A stretch of DNA of 64,000 bases, taken from Enterocloster lavalensis. GTDB lineage: Bacteria > Bacillota > Clostridia > Lachnospirales > Lachnospiraceae. Under the pieces are notes generated by a model, which was not told the DNA's origin, did no database searches, and saw only the letters and a list, made by a program, of their open reading frames with translations. This document shows, piece after piece, positions 41,294-51,629 of the stretch. How positions within the stretch are numbered: position 1 is the stretch's first letter; the number at the start of each line of letters is the position of its first letter. Position numbers and translations under genes: made by a program. Location: positions 62,001 through 126,000 of the forward strand of contig NZ_CABJCG010000007.1 in NCBI RefSeq assembly GCF_902364025.1. Direction: 5' to 3'.

Positions 41294-42715
41294 ATGGGCA
41301 AAACGGTTTTACTATGGCTGATAATGGGCATGTTGGCGGTCTCAGGGGCGGAAGGCGGGATGGATGCATCGGACAGCCTGAGGGGACCGGTCGGTCTGGA
41401 GGGATCGGCCGGTCTGTGGAAATCGATCGGACTGGGGGGAGCAGCCGGTCTGGGAGCGGGCAGCGGAGGGCAGACCGGCGGGCAGAAGGTGTGGCCAGGC
41501 ACCTCGGGCGCTGTCTCGAAGGACTACGACGTGCAGGACGGACAGGGATTTGGGTTTGATCTGCCGGAGGGCGGCGGGGACCGGATCGACTGGGGGCCGG
41601 ACGGCTATCATTTTAAGATGGAATATGAAGAGGAGGGGACGGACCTGCTGGCGGACGTGCGGGAAACGGACCCTGTAAGCCGTGAATTTGCGCGGGATTG
41701 GGAGAATACCGCCCCCAATCTGGCCCGGCTGGCTCAGGAGAATCTGGGGGAGGAATTGCTGGCCTTCGGACCGGCTGAGTTAATGGACGGGCAGATGCCG
41801 GTTTGCAGCTTTTCCTACTCTGCCGCGAGGGCGGGGACCGTGTTCCACACGGCGGTATTTTACTGTTTCGGGGAAACTTACACGGCGGAGTTTGCCGCCG
41901 TGGGGCCGGATTCGGAGGCGGCTTACCGGCTGGCAAAAGAGGCCGCGGCGTCCTTTGCAGAGCTGGGCGGGGAGGCCCATATGATCGGACAGCGCGCCCC
42001 GGGCCTGGGAATGGACCGGTGGGATTATCCTTATCTGCACAATCCATTTGCCCTCACCGGCTATTACATGGATCTGGAGGCCCCGTCTTTACAGCGCAGC
42101 GCCACGGACTATGAGATTATGTGGAAGGACCGGACGGTTGAGGCGCTGGTGAGAGAGCTGGTGGAGAAGCCGGATGAGCCGGTGATGTCCAGCGACTTAG
42201 ACCGGTTTTCATCCTTGGCGATCCGGTTTTTGGAGCAGACGGGAGAGTATGAGATCTCGGCCAATGAACTGAGCGCGTGGATTCCGGCGGACGGACTCGA
42301 GGTGATTACGCTGGAGGACCTGGCGGAGTTTCCGAATGTGGTTTCATTGAGCCTTCAACTGCCTGAAATCCATGATTTTTCGCCCTTGTCCTCCATGACA
42401 GGGCTGAACGTGCTGATGATTTTCACCGGAGGGGAGACGGAGAATCTGGACTGGCTGGCGCCGCTTTCTGAGCTGGTCTATCTGCGGATAGGAGGGCTTG
42501 ACATCCGGACCTCGGATGTCCGGGTGTTGGGGCAGCTTGAAAATCTGGAACGGCTGGATCTGCGGCTGCCCATGGTGAGCGATCTCTCCGTATTTGCGGA
42601 AATGCCGGGGCTTAAGGAGCTGCTTCTCCAATGCGACGAGAACGCGGATACCAGCGTGCTGAGGGATCGGGAGCAGATTGAATGTTTGTTTATCAACGGC
42701 GAGGAGGTGCGCTGA
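41294..42715 (+). CDS. Secreted protein with C-terminal leucine-rich repeats
   Basis: A 473-residue protein of unknown function. Residues 1-20 (MGKTVLLWLIMGMLAVSGAE) look like a signal peptide or membrane anchor. Residues about 31-64 form a low-complexity Gly/Ala/Leu stretch with repeated GL motifs. The middle is acidic and unrecognised. Residues about 310-470 carry four to five irregular leucine-rich repeats (NVVSLSLQLPEIHDF, NVLMIF, LVYLRIGGLDI, NLERLDLRLPMVSDLS, GLKELLLQC). I choose ATG 41294, after GAGAGGG; a frame extension to 41240 lacks a ribosome site and would spoil the signal peptide. It may bind a surface or host ligand. Confidence 0.65.
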   Translation: MGKTVLLWLIMGMLAVSGAEGGMDASDSLRGPVGLEGSAGLWKSIGLGGAAGLGAGSGGQTGGQKVWPGTSGAVSKDYDVQDGQGFGFDLPEGGGDRIDWGPDGYHFKMEYEEEGTDLLADVRETDPVSREFARDWENTAPNLARLAQENLGEELLAFGPAELMDGQMPVCSFSYSAARAGTVFHTAVFYCFGETYTAEFAAVGPDSEAAYRLAKEAAASFAELGGEAHMIGQRAPGLGMDRWDYPYLHNPFALTGYYMDLEAPSLQRSATDYEIMWKDRTVEALVRELVEKPDEPVMSSDLDRFSSLAIRFLEQTGEYEISANELSAWIPADGLEVITLEDLAEFPNVVSLSLQLPEIHDFSPLSSMTGLNVLMIFTGGETENLDWLAPLSELVYLRIGGLDIRTSDVRVLGQLENLERLDLRLPMVSDLSVFAEMPGLKELLLQCDENADTSVLRDREQIECLFINGEEVR

Positions 42716-42781
42716 CGGATGGGAGCGGACTTCGGTGCGCCGGTGAGGAGATGAAAAGATCAAGAAAAAAACGGTTATAGG

Positions 42782-42810
42782 TTGACAGGATGGGTTAATT
42801 AAAGTATATT
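42782..42810 (+). promoter_or_regulatory. Promoter of the MFS transporter gene
   Basis: TTGACA, a 17-base spacer and TATATT: a near-consensus sigma-A promoter. The -10 box lies within the first copy of a contiguous 14-base direct repeat. Confidence 0.8.
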
Positions 42811-42828
42811 TAATAAAGTACATTTAAT
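42801..42828 (+). repeat. Tandem 14-base operator-like repeat
   Basis: AAAGTATATTTAAT at 42801-42814 is followed at once by AAAGTACATTTAAT at 42815-42828 (13 of 14 identical). The pair overlaps the -10 box and start site. It is flanked by the inverted TTAATTAAA/TTTAATTAA. It is probably a regulator site; the ROK protein downstream is a candidate. Confidence 0.6.
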
Positions 42829-42854
42829 TAATGAGGAGCAAAGGAGATTCGTCC

Positions 42855-44063
42855 ATGTCAATCCATGAAAACTACAACCATACGCTGCGGGCCAGCTACA
42901 TCGGATACATATCCCAGGCGATTGTGAACAATTTTGCGCCCCTGCTGTTTCTGACCTTCCAGAAGACCTACGGCATCTCGCTGGATAAGATCACCCTGCT
43001 GGTGACCATGAACTTTGCGGTCCAGCTGCTGGTGGATTTTCTGGCCGCCGGGTTTGTGGACCGGATCGGGTACCGGAAGGCGATTGTGCTGGCCCACCTG
43101 CTCTGTGCAGGGGGAGTGGCCGGGCTGGGGATTCTGCCGGAGCTGACGGCGGACCCCTACCTGGGATTTCTGGGGGCGGTGCTGCTGTACGCGGCGGGCG
43201 GAGGACTGATCGAGGTGATGATCAGCCCTATCGTGGAGGCGTGCCCCACGGAGCGCAAGGAGGCGGCCATGAGCCTGCTGCACTCCTTTTACTGCTGGGG
43301 ACATGTGCTGGTGGTAGTGGCCTCCACCGTGTTTTTCCGGGTGGCCGGAATCGGAAACTGGCGGATACTGGCCTTTATCTGGGCGCTGGTGCCATTTTTT
43401 AACTGCTTTTATTTTGCCAGAGTGCCCATCCGCAGTATGACCGGGGAGGACAGGGGCATGAGCATGCGGCAGCTGGCGGGCAGCGGGGTGTTCTGGCTGT
43501 TCGTGCTGCTGATGGTGTGTTCCGGCGCCTCCGAGCAGGCCATGAGCCAGTGGGCTTCCGCCTTTGCGGAGTCGGCTCTGCAGGTGGGCAAGACCATGGG
43601 CGATCTCTTGGGACCGTGCCTGTTTGCGCTGCTCATGGGGACTTCCAGGGCGGTGTACGCCAGGTTTTCACGGCATATGCCACTGATTCCTTTTATGGTG
43701 GGAAGCGGCTTTCTGTGCATTGCGGGGTATCTGCTGGCCGTGTGGTCCAAGGCGCCCGTTATGGCGCTGATGGGCTGCGGTCTGTGCGGGCTGTCGGTGG
43801 GGATTCTGTGGCCGGGAACCTTCAGCCTGTCCTGCGCCCGGATTCCCAGGGGCGGAACGGCCATGGCCGCGCTGCTGGCCCTGGGCGGGGACGTGGGCTG
43901 CTCCCTCGGCCCGACGGTGGTGGGGCTGGTGTCCAATACCGCGGGGGGAAGCATCCGCGCGGGACTGCTGGCGGCCGTGGTATTCCCGGTGCTTCTGCTG
44001 CTGTGCCTGAGCCGGGCGGGGAAGCGCGGCCGGAAGGCGGAGGTTATCGGGGAGGTCGTTTGA
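42855..44063 (+). CDS. MFS transporter (sugar-type)
   Basis: A 402-residue protein with about twelve membrane segments. Typical MFS signatures are the loop 2-3 motif AGFVDRIGYRKAIVLAH and the second-half counterpart. It recalls the fucose-permease-like branch, but the substrate is not readable. I start it at ATG 42855, with AAGGAGA upstream; an extension to 42831 would run through the ribosome site. It precedes a PHP-domain gene and a ROK-type regulator, which suggests a sugar or sugar-phosphate-linked role. No terminator separates it from the PHP gene; only a GCCCA/TGGGC stem is visible. Confidence 0.85.
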   Translation: MSIHENYNHTLRASYIGYISQAIVNNFAPLLFLTFQKTYGISLDKITLLVTMNFAVQLLVDFLAAGFVDRIGYRKAIVLAHLLCAGGVAGLGILPELTADPYLGFLGAVLLYAAGGGLIEVMISPIVEACPTERKEAAMSLLHSFYCWGHVLVVVASTVFFRVAGIGNWRILAFIWALVPFFNCFYFARVPIRSMTGEDRGMSMRQLAGSGVFWLFVLLMVCSGASEQAMSQWASAFAESALQVGKTMGDLLGPCLFALLMGTSRAVYARFSRHMPLIPFMVGSGFLCIAGYLLAVWSKAPVMALMGCGLCGLSVGILWPGTFSLSCARIPRGGTAMAALLALGGDVGCSLGPTVVGLVSNTAGGSIRAGLLAAVVFPVLLLLCLSRAGKRGRKAEVIGEVV

Positions 44064-44193
44064 CGGGGGCAAAAGGGCCCAGGGGAGAAAATGGGCTGTG
44101 TGAATTTTAAACGACAGGCGAATCGTCCGCGGTGAGCCGGTGCCACATACGAATCATCAAACACAAATTATCAAATTCGAGGAGGTAGGCAAT

Positions 44194-45105
44194 ATGGCAA
44201 CAATCGATCTTCACATGCACTCTGTGATCAGTATAGACGGGGAACTGGAGCCGGAGGAGGTGATCCGGCGCGCCGCATCCCGGGGAATCAGGGCCGCCGC
44301 CCTGACCGACCACAATTCGGTCCGGGGTGTGAGCCGGGCCTTGGAGGAGGCGGCCCGGCTGGGAATCCGGCTGGCGAAGGGCGTGGAGCTGGACTGCCGC
44401 CTGGGGGAGCGCAATCTCCATCTTCTGGCTTACGGGATCGACGAGCGCCATCCGGTATTTGCGGAGATTGAGGAGGAGATTCTGGATCAGGAACGGCGGT
44501 GCTCGGCCCGCAGGCTGGAGATTTTCCACGAAATGGGGCTGAAATTCGACGACAGCCTGGTTCTGTCCCAGAACCCCTACCATCTGTCGGTGCCCGAGGA
44601 TATCGCTATGGTGGCGCTTCAGAACCCGGAAAATGACGGCTGCGAGCTGTTAAAGCCCTACCGCCCGGGCGGGGCCAGGAGCGGCAACCCATACGTGAAT
44701 TTCTACTGGGATTACGCCTCCCAGGGGAAACCGGCCTATCAGGAGGTGAAGTACCGCAGCTTTGAGGAGCTGAACCGGGCCATGCTGGACATGGGCGCGG
44801 TGACGGTGATCGCCCATCCCGGCGCCACCGTGAAGGAGGACGAGGAGGCAGTCCGCTATATGGCCGGCTGCGGGGTCAGCGGAATGGAAGTATTTTCCAG
44901 TTATCACAGGGCGGAGCAGCGCCGCTACTATGGGGATCTGGCCAGCCGCCTGGGCCTTACGGCCACCGCGGGAAGCGATTTCCACGGAAGGAGCAAGCCC
45001 AGCCTTATGCCCGGGGATACGGGCTGCGAACCGGCGGAGGAACAGGCCGTGCTGGAGGCCGCGGAGGCCGCGGGCATTTTCGGCGGACATGGAGGCGGGC
45101 GCTGA
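44194..45105 (+). CDS. PHP-domain phosphoesterase
   Basis: A 303-residue protein of the TrpH/YciV-like PHP family. It shows the ordered metal motifs DLHMHS (HxH, residues 5-10), ALTDHNS, the GVELDC glutamate, VIAHPG and GSDFHG near the C terminus. Related enzymes hydrolyse 3',5'-nucleoside bisphosphates or trim RNA 5' ends; some act on sugar phosphates. I use ATG 44194, with GAGGAGG 7 bases upstream, rather than an earlier frame start. Its stop overlaps the start of the next gene, so the two are translationally coupled. Confidence 0.85.
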   Translation: MATIDLHMHSVISIDGELEPEEVIRRAASRGIRAAALTDHNSVRGVSRALEEAARLGIRLAKGVELDCRLGERNLHLLAYGIDERHPVFAEIEEEILDQERRCSARRLEIFHEMGLKFDDSLVLSQNPYHLSVPEDIAMVALQNPENDGCELLKPYRPGGARSGNPYVNFYWDYASQGKPAYQEVKYRSFEELNRAMLDMGAVTVIAHPGATVKEDEEAVRYMAGCGVSGMEVFSSYHRAEQRRYYGDLASRLGLTATAGSDFHGRSKPSLMPGDTGCEPAEEQAVLEAAEAAGIFGGHGGGR

Positions 45106-46091
45106 TGGAGCGGGGAACCAATCTTATCCGGGAGCAGAACTTAAAGACCGTCCGGCGTCTGATGAACCGGCGCGTCCGGGCCACCAAGGCGGAGCTGTCC
45201 CGGGAGTCCGGCCTCAGCGTGGTGGCTCTTCAATCCCTGCTGCAGGCCATGGAGGAGCGGGGGGAAATACGCCGGGAAGGAATGTTCCAGCCGGACCACG
45301 GGCGTCCCGCTGCGGTTTACCGCTATGAGGAGCGGGCGCAGATGGTATTATCCATCTGTATGTACGAGAAGCAAGGGGAGGACACGGCGGTTTTCTCCGC
45401 CTGCGATTTGCTGGGAAATGTGGTGGAGACCCGGGAGATTCCCCTGGTGGAGCCGGAGGCGGACAGCTTTGACGGCGAGATCGCCTCGTTTCTGGAGGCC
45501 TATCCCTCCATCGCGGCCGTGGGTTTCGGAATCCCCGGCGAGGCGGTGGACGGCCGTCTGGTGACCAGCGACTACGAGCGCCTGACCGGCGCGGATATCT
45601 GCGGCCATGTGCAGCGGAATTTCGGGCGGCAGGCCTTTGTGCAGAACGACGTAAACGCGGCCATTGCCGGGTACTGCGCGCGCAGGCAGACGCCGGAGGA
45701 CCAGGTGGCCGTCGGCATTTATGTGCCGAAAAAGTACGGGCCGGGCATGGGTGTGTGGATCCACGGCAGGCTCTGGTGCGGCAGAGACGGGATGGTGGGG
45801 GAGGTGGAGGGACTGCTTCCGGAAGTGAACTGGAGACAGCCCGGGGAAGCCGCCAGCCGCAGAAACGCCCTGGCGCGGCTGGCTAAGGTGTGCATTCTCA
45901 TGTACAACCCCCACCGGCTGGTGATTTACGGAGACGTGGAGCAGGGCGGAATGGAGGAAATGATCCGGGAAGCCCTGGGGGAGCCGCTGGGCCGGATTAT
46001 GATGCCCCAAATGGAGTTCTGTGCGGATCTTAGGCCGGATTTTGAGGCGGGAATTCTGAGTATGGGGTTGGAGCGGGTGAGGGGATATTGA
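45105..46091 (+). CDS. ROK-family regulator-like protein
   Basis: A 328-residue protein. The N terminus has a winged helix like that of NagC/XylR repressors (NLIREQNLKTVRRLMNRRVRATKAELSRESGLS). The rest resembles the ROK sugar-kinase-like fold (GFGIPGEAVDG, VQNDVNAAIAGY), but the zinc-binding CxCGxxGCxE motif is not present. This points to a ligand-sensing regulator without kinase activity. It starts inside the PHP stop codon (TGATG) and so belongs to that operon. It probably regulates the MFS-PHP-ROK genes. Confidence 0.75.
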   Translation: MERGTNLIREQNLKTVRRLMNRRVRATKAELSRESGLSVVALQSLLQAMEERGEIRREGMFQPDHGRPAAVYRYEERAQMVLSICMYEKQGEDTAVFSACDLLGNVVETREIPLVEPEADSFDGEIASFLEAYPSIAAVGFGIPGEAVDGRLVTSDYERLTGADICGHVQRNFGRQAFVQNDVNAAIAGYCARRQTPEDQVAVGIYVPKKYGPGMGVWIHGRLWCGRDGMVGEVEGLLPEVNWRQPGEAASRRNALARLAKVCILMYNPHRLVIYGDVEQGGMEEMIREALGEPLGRIMMPQMEFCADLRPDFEAGILSMGLERVRGY

Positions 46092-46164
46092 GAGGAATTG
46101 AGAGGCTTTGAGATACGCGGGCAAATTCATATTTGCCGCAAAGTCCGTATTTGCTCTTTCGCTT

Positions 46165-46212
46165 GAGGGTCCTGGTGGGAAATCGATGTATTTCTCATCA
46201 GGGCCCTTTTTT
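46165..46212 (+). terminator. Intrinsic terminator after the ROK-like gene
   Basis: GAGGGTCCTG with GAAAT pairs with ATTTC and CAGGGCCCT, followed by six Ts. A smaller GGCAAAT/ATTTGCC stem-loop at 46120-46137 precedes it. Confidence 0.85.
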
Positions 46213-46238
46213 AAATTAGCAGAACCGCAAATACAGTG

Positions 46239-46267
46239 GAGACATTTTTTTAATTCTATGTTACAAT
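46239..46267 (+). promoter_or_regulatory. Possible promoter of the TPR/Hsp70 operon
   Basis: GAGACA, a 17-base spacer and TACAAT. The -35 box is moderate. The predicted start is near 46275, 80 bases before the first gene. With the two stem-loops this explains most of the 265-base gap. Confidence 0.5.
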
Positions 46268-46356
46268 AGGTATTACCAATTTACGGAAATCAATGGGGCA
46301 CACCAGTGCCGTGGCGGGCCTGACAGCCGCCAAATACAGGAATGAGGAGGAATAAC

Positions 46357-49300
46357 GTGAGCGTTCAGGAAATATTCGAAATTTTAGGGATCGGGCCAAC
46401 CCGGGACGAGGAGTCCATACGGGCCGCGTACCGTAGCCGTCTGACTTCCGTTAACCCGGAGGATGATCCTCAGGGTTTTATGCGGTTGCGAGGGGCTTAC
46501 GAGGAGGCCGTGAAGTATGCCCGGACCCCGGAGGGGGAGGCGGTGAACAGCGCGCTGTGGATGGAGGAGCTGGGGCCGGAGGGAGAATTTTTGAGACGGC
46601 TGGCGGATGTCTACGGCTGTCTCCCGAGACGGCTTGACGAGGCGGAGTGGAGCGGACTGCTGCGGGAGCCGGTGCTCGCGTCCCTGGACGGAGGGGAGCA
46701 GGCCAAGTGGGGGCTGTTCTCATTTCTGGCGGAGCATTACAGGCTTCCAGGGAGAATATGGAAAATACTGGGAGAGACTTTCGGGATTGAGGAGAACGCG
46801 GAGGAGTTTAAGGAGCGTTTGCCGGAGCCCTTTGTGGAGTATATGTTGCGGCGGATTCAGGACGATGAGGAAGGGGACTTCCCACTGGAGAAGCTTTCCG
46901 GGGAGCCTCAGGCGGATTACGACGGTTTTTTGCAGCTCTTCTTTAATCTCACCAACCGGGAGCGGGGGGATTCCCCGGAGCAGCTCAGGGAAGTGGGGGA
47001 GATTCTGGAGCAGCTGAAGCAGTTTGGGATCAGCCATCCCTGGTACGAGCTGGAACAGGCCGATTACCTGTCCAGGATTGGGGAGACGCAGCGGGCGGCG
47101 GAGATGGTCCGCGGCCTGATCCGGGAGAACCCGGAGGACGACCGGGTTTATATGTCCGGGGCGTTTATTCTGGGCGTCTGCGGATGTGGGGACGAGGCGG
47201 GAGAGCTCTATGTGGGCTACCTGAAACGGAACAATCAGACGGTCCGCGGCACCTACACGGCGCTTTTGAGCCTGGCCAGGATGGCGGTGATCCGGGAGGA
47301 CTGGAAGAGCGTCCGGGAGCTGGCCGGAATGGCGGATGATCTGCGCAGCACCGATGCCACGGAAGAACTGATGAAACAGGCGGACGACGCGCTGATCGAC
47401 GGGCTTACCGGGGAGGAGCAGCTGACGGAGGAGCAGGTGTTGCTCTTAGCCGGATGTTTTGTTCACGGGAAACGGACCGGGGAGGGGATCGGATTTTTTG
47501 AGAGCCACCCGGAGCTGGTGCTGGACCGGGCGGATTTTTATGAGCAGATGGCCCTGATGTACCGGGAAGAGGAGCGGTACTGGGAGTCGATGGAGGCGGT
47601 GAAGAGCTGGCGCAGTTGTCTGGATCGGGACGCCGGGGGAGCGGAAGGTCTTGCCGACCCGGAGAATACCGCCGGTTCCGCCAAAAACCTCCGTTCCATG
47701 GCCGCCAGCCTGGACCTGGAAGGCCGTCTCTGGCGGGATATCTATTATGAAGAGAAGCGCGCGGGAAAGCTGCCCCCGGAGATGGCGGAGGAGCTCTCCG
47801 GCCGGGCCCTGGCCGCCTGTAGCCGGGCGATCGGGCTGGAACCGGAGAATCTGGATTTCCGCCTCCATCAGGTGCTGGTTTTAAAGGACAGGAACGCCTG
47901 GGAGGAAGCGGCGGGACAGTGCCGGGAGATTATCTCCATGGATGATGAAGCCTACTGGGCCTATTTCTATCTGCAGGAAATCTGCGAGGAGCTGGGGCAG
48001 GACCAGGAGGTGGTAAACCTGTTTGGCCGCATGATCAAAATTTATCCCGGCCACCCGGAGGTTTATCTGCGGGCCCTTCGGGTATTCAAGCGCTACGGCC
48101 GGTACGAAGCGGCGCTGGACGTCATCCGGCGGGCAGAGCAGGCGGAGGTGAAAAGCGGCGAGCTGCTGGTGGAGAAAATCGGCGTTCTGGACCAGCTTGC
48201 GGAGGACGAGAAGGACTGGAAACGGGCGGACCGCTTCGCGGCAAATGTGATCGGCTGGCTGAAAAAGAGCAAAGCGCCCAGATGGCTGCTGGCCCAGGCG
48301 TATCTCAAACGGTCCTTTTTAAACGACAGCGGCGGGAAACACAATCAAAGTAAAAAACTGGGATTGGACCGGGTTTACGCCGAGGAATCCCTGCGGTTAA
48401 ACGACAGCCTGTCCGCCCGGTACGCCCTCGGAAGGTACTGGATCGAGTACGGCGGCAGGCCGAAGATGGCTTATCTTCATCTGAAAATCTGCGAGAAGCG
48501 TGGAATGGACTACGACCGTCTCTGCTACTACATCGCCAGGTGCCACGAGCGGTTCCGCCAGTGGAACAAAGCCATCGCCTATTACCAGCAGGCATTGGAG
48601 AAAAATCCCGAGTTTTCCGGCTGCTACTGGCGGCTGGGACTGCTGTACAAACAGAAGTTCTGCCGGGTCTGCCAGCCCGAGTACGCGGAAAAAGCCCTGT
48701 ATTATATCAACCTCTACGACGAGAAGTTCGGGGAGTCGGCGGAGAGCTTCCGCAGGCGGGCCGATATTTACCTGCGGATGGGAGAATACGACAAGGCGCT
48801 CAAGGAGATCGAGGAGGGCGTCAAGCGGGACGGAGACAGCGATATGTGGCTGCTGCGGGGCAAGGTCCTGCGGGCCATGAGGCGCTACGAGGAGGCCATC
48901 GGGAGCTGCGAGAAGAGCATGACGGCGGAGGACCTCTTCGGAAAGGACGACGAGGAATGCTTCAAGCGTGTGTTCCAGTGTTTCCTGCGCATGGGACAGC
49001 TGGAACGGGGCGCGGCGTACCTGGAAAATGCCCTGGACAACGACATCGATGAGGACGGGCGGGAAAAATGCCTGGAGAGCCTGACGTACCTGGAGGCCAC
49101 GGCGGGCCGCTATGACCGCGCCCTGGACTGGATCAGTGAGCGGTATGGAAGCGCGGACCTCACACGGCGGTGCTGTGACGACTGGGAGCGGGAGGCCGAG
49201 CGGATGGAAGAGGTTCTGGACATCTGGCTGCGTTTCCGGGAGAATCCCGGAGAGGAGATTCTGGAAAAATGCACCCAGGCCGCCGCGCTGGCGGACTTGG

Positions 49301-49908
49301 CGTACGCCGACAGCGGGAAGGACCCGGAGGGCAGAGCCCTGGCCTGCCAGAACGCGGGGGAGGCCTATTGCCGCCTTGGACAGTACGATACGGCCATTGG
49401 ATATCTGAAAAATGCCTGGGAGCTGGCCTGCCAGTGCAAGAAATACGGCTATTACCGGAGTCTGACGCGCAAGCTGATGGAGACCTATTACTGGCTGGGC
49501 GATTTGGAGGAGGCAAGAGCCTTTGGGGACCTGTACCGGAAACGTATGGAATCCGTTTATGAGGAGTGCGATGATCTGGGACTGTCCGTGGAAGAGCTGA
49601 TGACCAGGCCCAACATGGAGTCCAGGCAGACGCTCTACAACCTGTTCTGCTGGGCCTACTACACCGGCCGCGGCGATCAGGCCCGCCGGTACATCGGGCT
49701 GATGGAGCAGCGGGATATGTGCTGGTGGTGCGACGAGGACGGCTGTACGGAGTTCTGGGAGGCCAGGGGCCTTTTGGCTATGCTGGACGGCTCTGTGGAG
49801 GAAGCCCTTGCCGCCTTCCGGAAAGCCAACCAGGTGATCTGGCTGGGGATCAACAAGGACGCCTGCGCGGCCATTGCCAGGCTTTTAGAGGAGAGCAAAG
49901 AGACATGA
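46357..49908 (+). CDS. Giant TPR protein with degenerate J-domain-like N terminus
   Basis: An 1183-residue protein. Residues 1-58 read like a J domain ([24 protein letters not shown], then [16 protein letters not shown]), but the HPD catalytic triplet is replaced by NPE (33-35). The rest is alpha-helical, with many TPR-like repeats; clear ones include [44 protein letters not shown] and [15 protein letters not shown]. No signal peptide or membrane segment is visible. GTG 46357 is preferred, because GAGGAGGA (46345-46352) would overlap the alternative ATG 46342. Its stop overlaps the start of an Hsp70 gene (ATGA), which suggests a dedicated co-chaperone or scaffold. The client is unknown. Confidence 0.8.
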   Translation: MSVQEIFEILGIGPTRDEESIRAAYRSRLTSVNPEDDPQGFMRLRGAYEEAVKYARTPEGEAVNSALWMEELGPEGEFLRRLADVYGCLPRRLDEAEWSGLLREPVLASLDGGEQAKWGLFSFLAEHYRLPGRIWKILGETFGIEENAEEFKERLPEPFVEYMLRRIQDDEEGDFPLEKLSGEPQADYDGFLQLFFNLTNRERGDSPEQLREVGEILEQLKQFGISHPWYELEQADYLSRIGETQRAAEMVRGLIRENPEDDRVYMSGAFILGVCGCGDEAGELYVGYLKRNNQTVRGTYTALLSLARMAVIREDWKSVRELAGMADDLRSTDATEELMKQADDALIDGLTGEEQLTEEQVLLLAGCFVHGKRTGEGIGFFESHPELVLDRADFYEQMALMYREEERYWESMEAVKSWRSCLDRDAGGAEGLADPENTAGSAKNLRSMAASLDLEGRLWRDIYYEEKRAGKLPPEMAEELSGRALAACSRAIGLEPENLDFRLHQVLVLKDRNAWEEAAGQCREIISMDDEAYWAYFYLQEICEELGQDQEVVNLFGRMIKIYPGHPEVYLRALRVFKRYGRYEAALDVIRRAEQAEVKSGELLVEKIGVLDQLAEDEKDWKRADRFAANVIGWLKKSKAPRWLLAQAYLKRSFLNDSGGKHNQSKKLGLDRVYAEESLRLNDSLSARYALGRYWIEYGGRPKMAYLHLKICEKRGMDYDRLCYYIARCHERFRQWNKAIAYYQQALEKNPEFSGCYWRLGLLYKQKFCRVCQPEYAEKALYYINLYDEKFGESAESFRRRADIYLRMGEYDKALKEIEEGVKRDGDSDMWLLRGKVLRAMRRYEEAIGSCEKSMTAEDLFGKDDEECFKRVFQCFLRMGQLERGAAYLENALDNDIDEDGREKCLESLTYLEATAGRYDRALDWISERYGSADLTRRCCDDWEREAERMEEVLDIWLRFRENPGEEILEKCTQAAALADLAYADSGKDPEGRALACQNAGEAYCRLGQYDTAIGYLKNAWELACQCKKYGYYRSLTRKLMETYYWLGDLEEARAFGDLYRKRMESVYEECDDLGLSVEELMTRPNMESRQTLYNLFCWAYYTGRGDQARRYIGLMEQRDMCWWCDEDGCTEFWEARGLLAMLDGSVEEALAAFRKANQVIWLGINKDACAAIARLLEESKET

Positions 49909-51590
49909 TAATCGGAATCGACCTGGGAACCACCAACAGCCTGGCCGCCTGCTTTCAGGACGGCCGGGCGGTGATCATTCCCAACCGTTTGAGAAAAAAT
50001 CTGACCCCGTCCATTGTGGCGGTTGACGAGCTGGCGCAGATTCTGGTGGGGGAGACCGCCAGGGAGTACGGCCAGCTGCATCCGGAGCGCACGGCAGAGG
50101 TCTTTAAGCGGTTTATGGGCAGCGAGCGCCAGTACGATCTGGGCGGGCACAAATTCCGGGCGGAGGATTTGTCCGCCATGGTGCTGCGGTCCTTAAAGGA
50201 GGATGCGGAGGCATTTCTGGGGGAGCCGGTGACCGAGGCGGTGATCAGCGTGCCTGCCTACTTTGACGACAAGCGCAGAAGGGCTACCAAGGCGGCCGGG
50301 GAGCTGGCCGGGCTAAAGGTGGAGCGGATCATCAGCGAGCCCACGGCTGCGGCCATCACTTACGGATTGTATGAAAAGACCGAGAACACCCGGTTTCTGG
50401 TGTTCGACCTGGGCGGCGGGACCTTCGACGTGTCCATTCTGGAACTTGCAGGGCCCATTCTGGAGGTCCGGGCCGTGGCCGGGGACAATTACCTGGGCGG
50501 GGAGAATTTCACCCGGGTGCTGGAGGAGGCGTTTTTCGCCCGAAATGAGATCGACGAGGAGAAGCTGGACCGGAAAACCGCGGCCATGATCCACCAGGCG
50601 GCGGAGAACTGCAAAAAGCGGTTCGGACAGGAGAATCCGGTGGAAATGTGCTGCGCGGTCGACGGGCAGGAAAAACGCCTGGTCTTAAGCCACAAAGAGT
50701 ACGAAGACCTCTGCGAACCGCTTCTGGAGCGCCTGCGAAAGCCCTTGCAGCGCAGCATCGCGGACGCCCACGTCCGTCTGTCGGATATCGACGAGGTGGT
50801 GCTGGTGGGCGGGGCCACCCGGATGCCGGTGGTGCGGGATTTTGTGGTGAAGCTGTTCCACAAGTTCCCCGACGTGACCGTGCACCCGGACGAGGCGGTG
50901 GCCCTGGGAGCCGCCGTCCAGGGCGCCATGAAGAGCCGGAACCGGGAAGTAAAGGAAATGATTCTCACAGACGTCTGCGCCTTCACCCTGGGCGTGGAGG
51001 TGGTGATGGAGCGCCGGGAAGGCGTGTTCGAGCCGGGACATTTCTGCCCGGTGATCGAGCGCAACACCGTGATCCCCGCCAGCCGGACGGAGCGGTTTTA
51101 CACGGTTTACAACAACCAGGACCGGATCCGCATCAGCGTCTACCAGGGCGAGAGCCGCCTGACCGCCAACAACCTGCTCCTGGGCAGCCTGGAGATTCAG
51201 GTGCCGAAGAACCGGGCGGGCCGGGAGGCAGTGGACGTGACCTACACCTACGATATCAACTCCATTTTGGAGGTGGAGGTGAAGGTGCTCTCCACCGGCC
51301 AGGTAAAGCGGCAGATTATAAAGGGCAAACACAACACCATGACGGACCAGGAGATACGGGCCCGGATGGAGGAGCTTTCCTATTTGAAAATACCGCCCCG
51401 GGATCAGGAGGAGAACCGCCTGCTGCTCTTAAAGGGGGAGCAGTGTTACGAGGAGAGCACCGGCGAGGCGCGGGAGCGGATCGAGCGCTGTATGCGGGCC
51501 TTTGAGGCGGCGCTGGATGGCCGGGACCGGAACCAGATTCTGGAAACAGGCCAAATGCTGCGGGAGTGCATCGCAAAGACCGGGCTGTGA
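49905..51590 (+). CDS. Short Hsp70-family chaperone
   Basis: A 561-residue Hsp70. The ATPase domain is complete: phosphate-1 motif GIDLGTTNS (4-12), connect motifs ([21 protein letters not shown]), phosphate-2 [13 protein letters not shown], adenosine motif [12 protein letters not shown]. The substrate-binding beta domain is recognisable ([17 protein letters not shown]), while the C-terminal lid is short compared with DnaK's roughly 610-640 residues. It starts at ATG 49905 inside the stop codon of the TPR gene (ATGA overlap). It is therefore a second, specialised Hsp70 rather than the housekeeping DnaK; no grpE or dnaJ is near. Adenine deaminase begins 39 bases downstream. Confidence 0.9.
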   Translation: MIIGIDLGTTNSLAACFQDGRAVIIPNRLRKNLTPSIVAVDELAQILVGETAREYGQLHPERTAEVFKRFMGSERQYDLGGHKFRAEDLSAMVLRSLKEDAEAFLGEPVTEAVISVPAYFDDKRRRATKAAGELAGLKVERIISEPTAAAITYGLYEKTENTRFLVFDLGGGTFDVSILELAGPILEVRAVAGDNYLGGENFTRVLEEAFFARNEIDEEKLDRKTAAMIHQAAENCKKRFGQENPVEMCCAVDGQEKRLVLSHKEYEDLCEPLLERLRKPLQRSIADAHVRLSDIDEVVLVGGATRMPVVRDFVVKLFHKFPDVTVHPDEAVALGAAVQGAMKSRNREVKEMILTDVCAFTLGVEVVMERREGVFEPGHFCPVIERNTVIPASRTERFYTVYNNQDRIRISVYQGESRLTANNLLLGSLEIQVPKNRAGREAVDVTYTYDINSILEVEVKVLSTGQVKRQIIKGKHNTMTDQEIRARMEELSYLKIPPRDQEENRLLLLKGEQCYEESTGEARERIERCMRAFEAALDGRDRNQILETGQMLRECIAKTGL

Positions 51591-51629
51591 GGCAGAGTAC
51601 AATCAAAATAAGTGAGGAGAGAACATTCC

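Noticed and set aside
44150..44160. Partial IclR-like motif (ATACGAATC) before the PHP gene
   Set aside because: Only part of the motif matches, there is no palindrome, and the downstream genes are unrelated to uronates.
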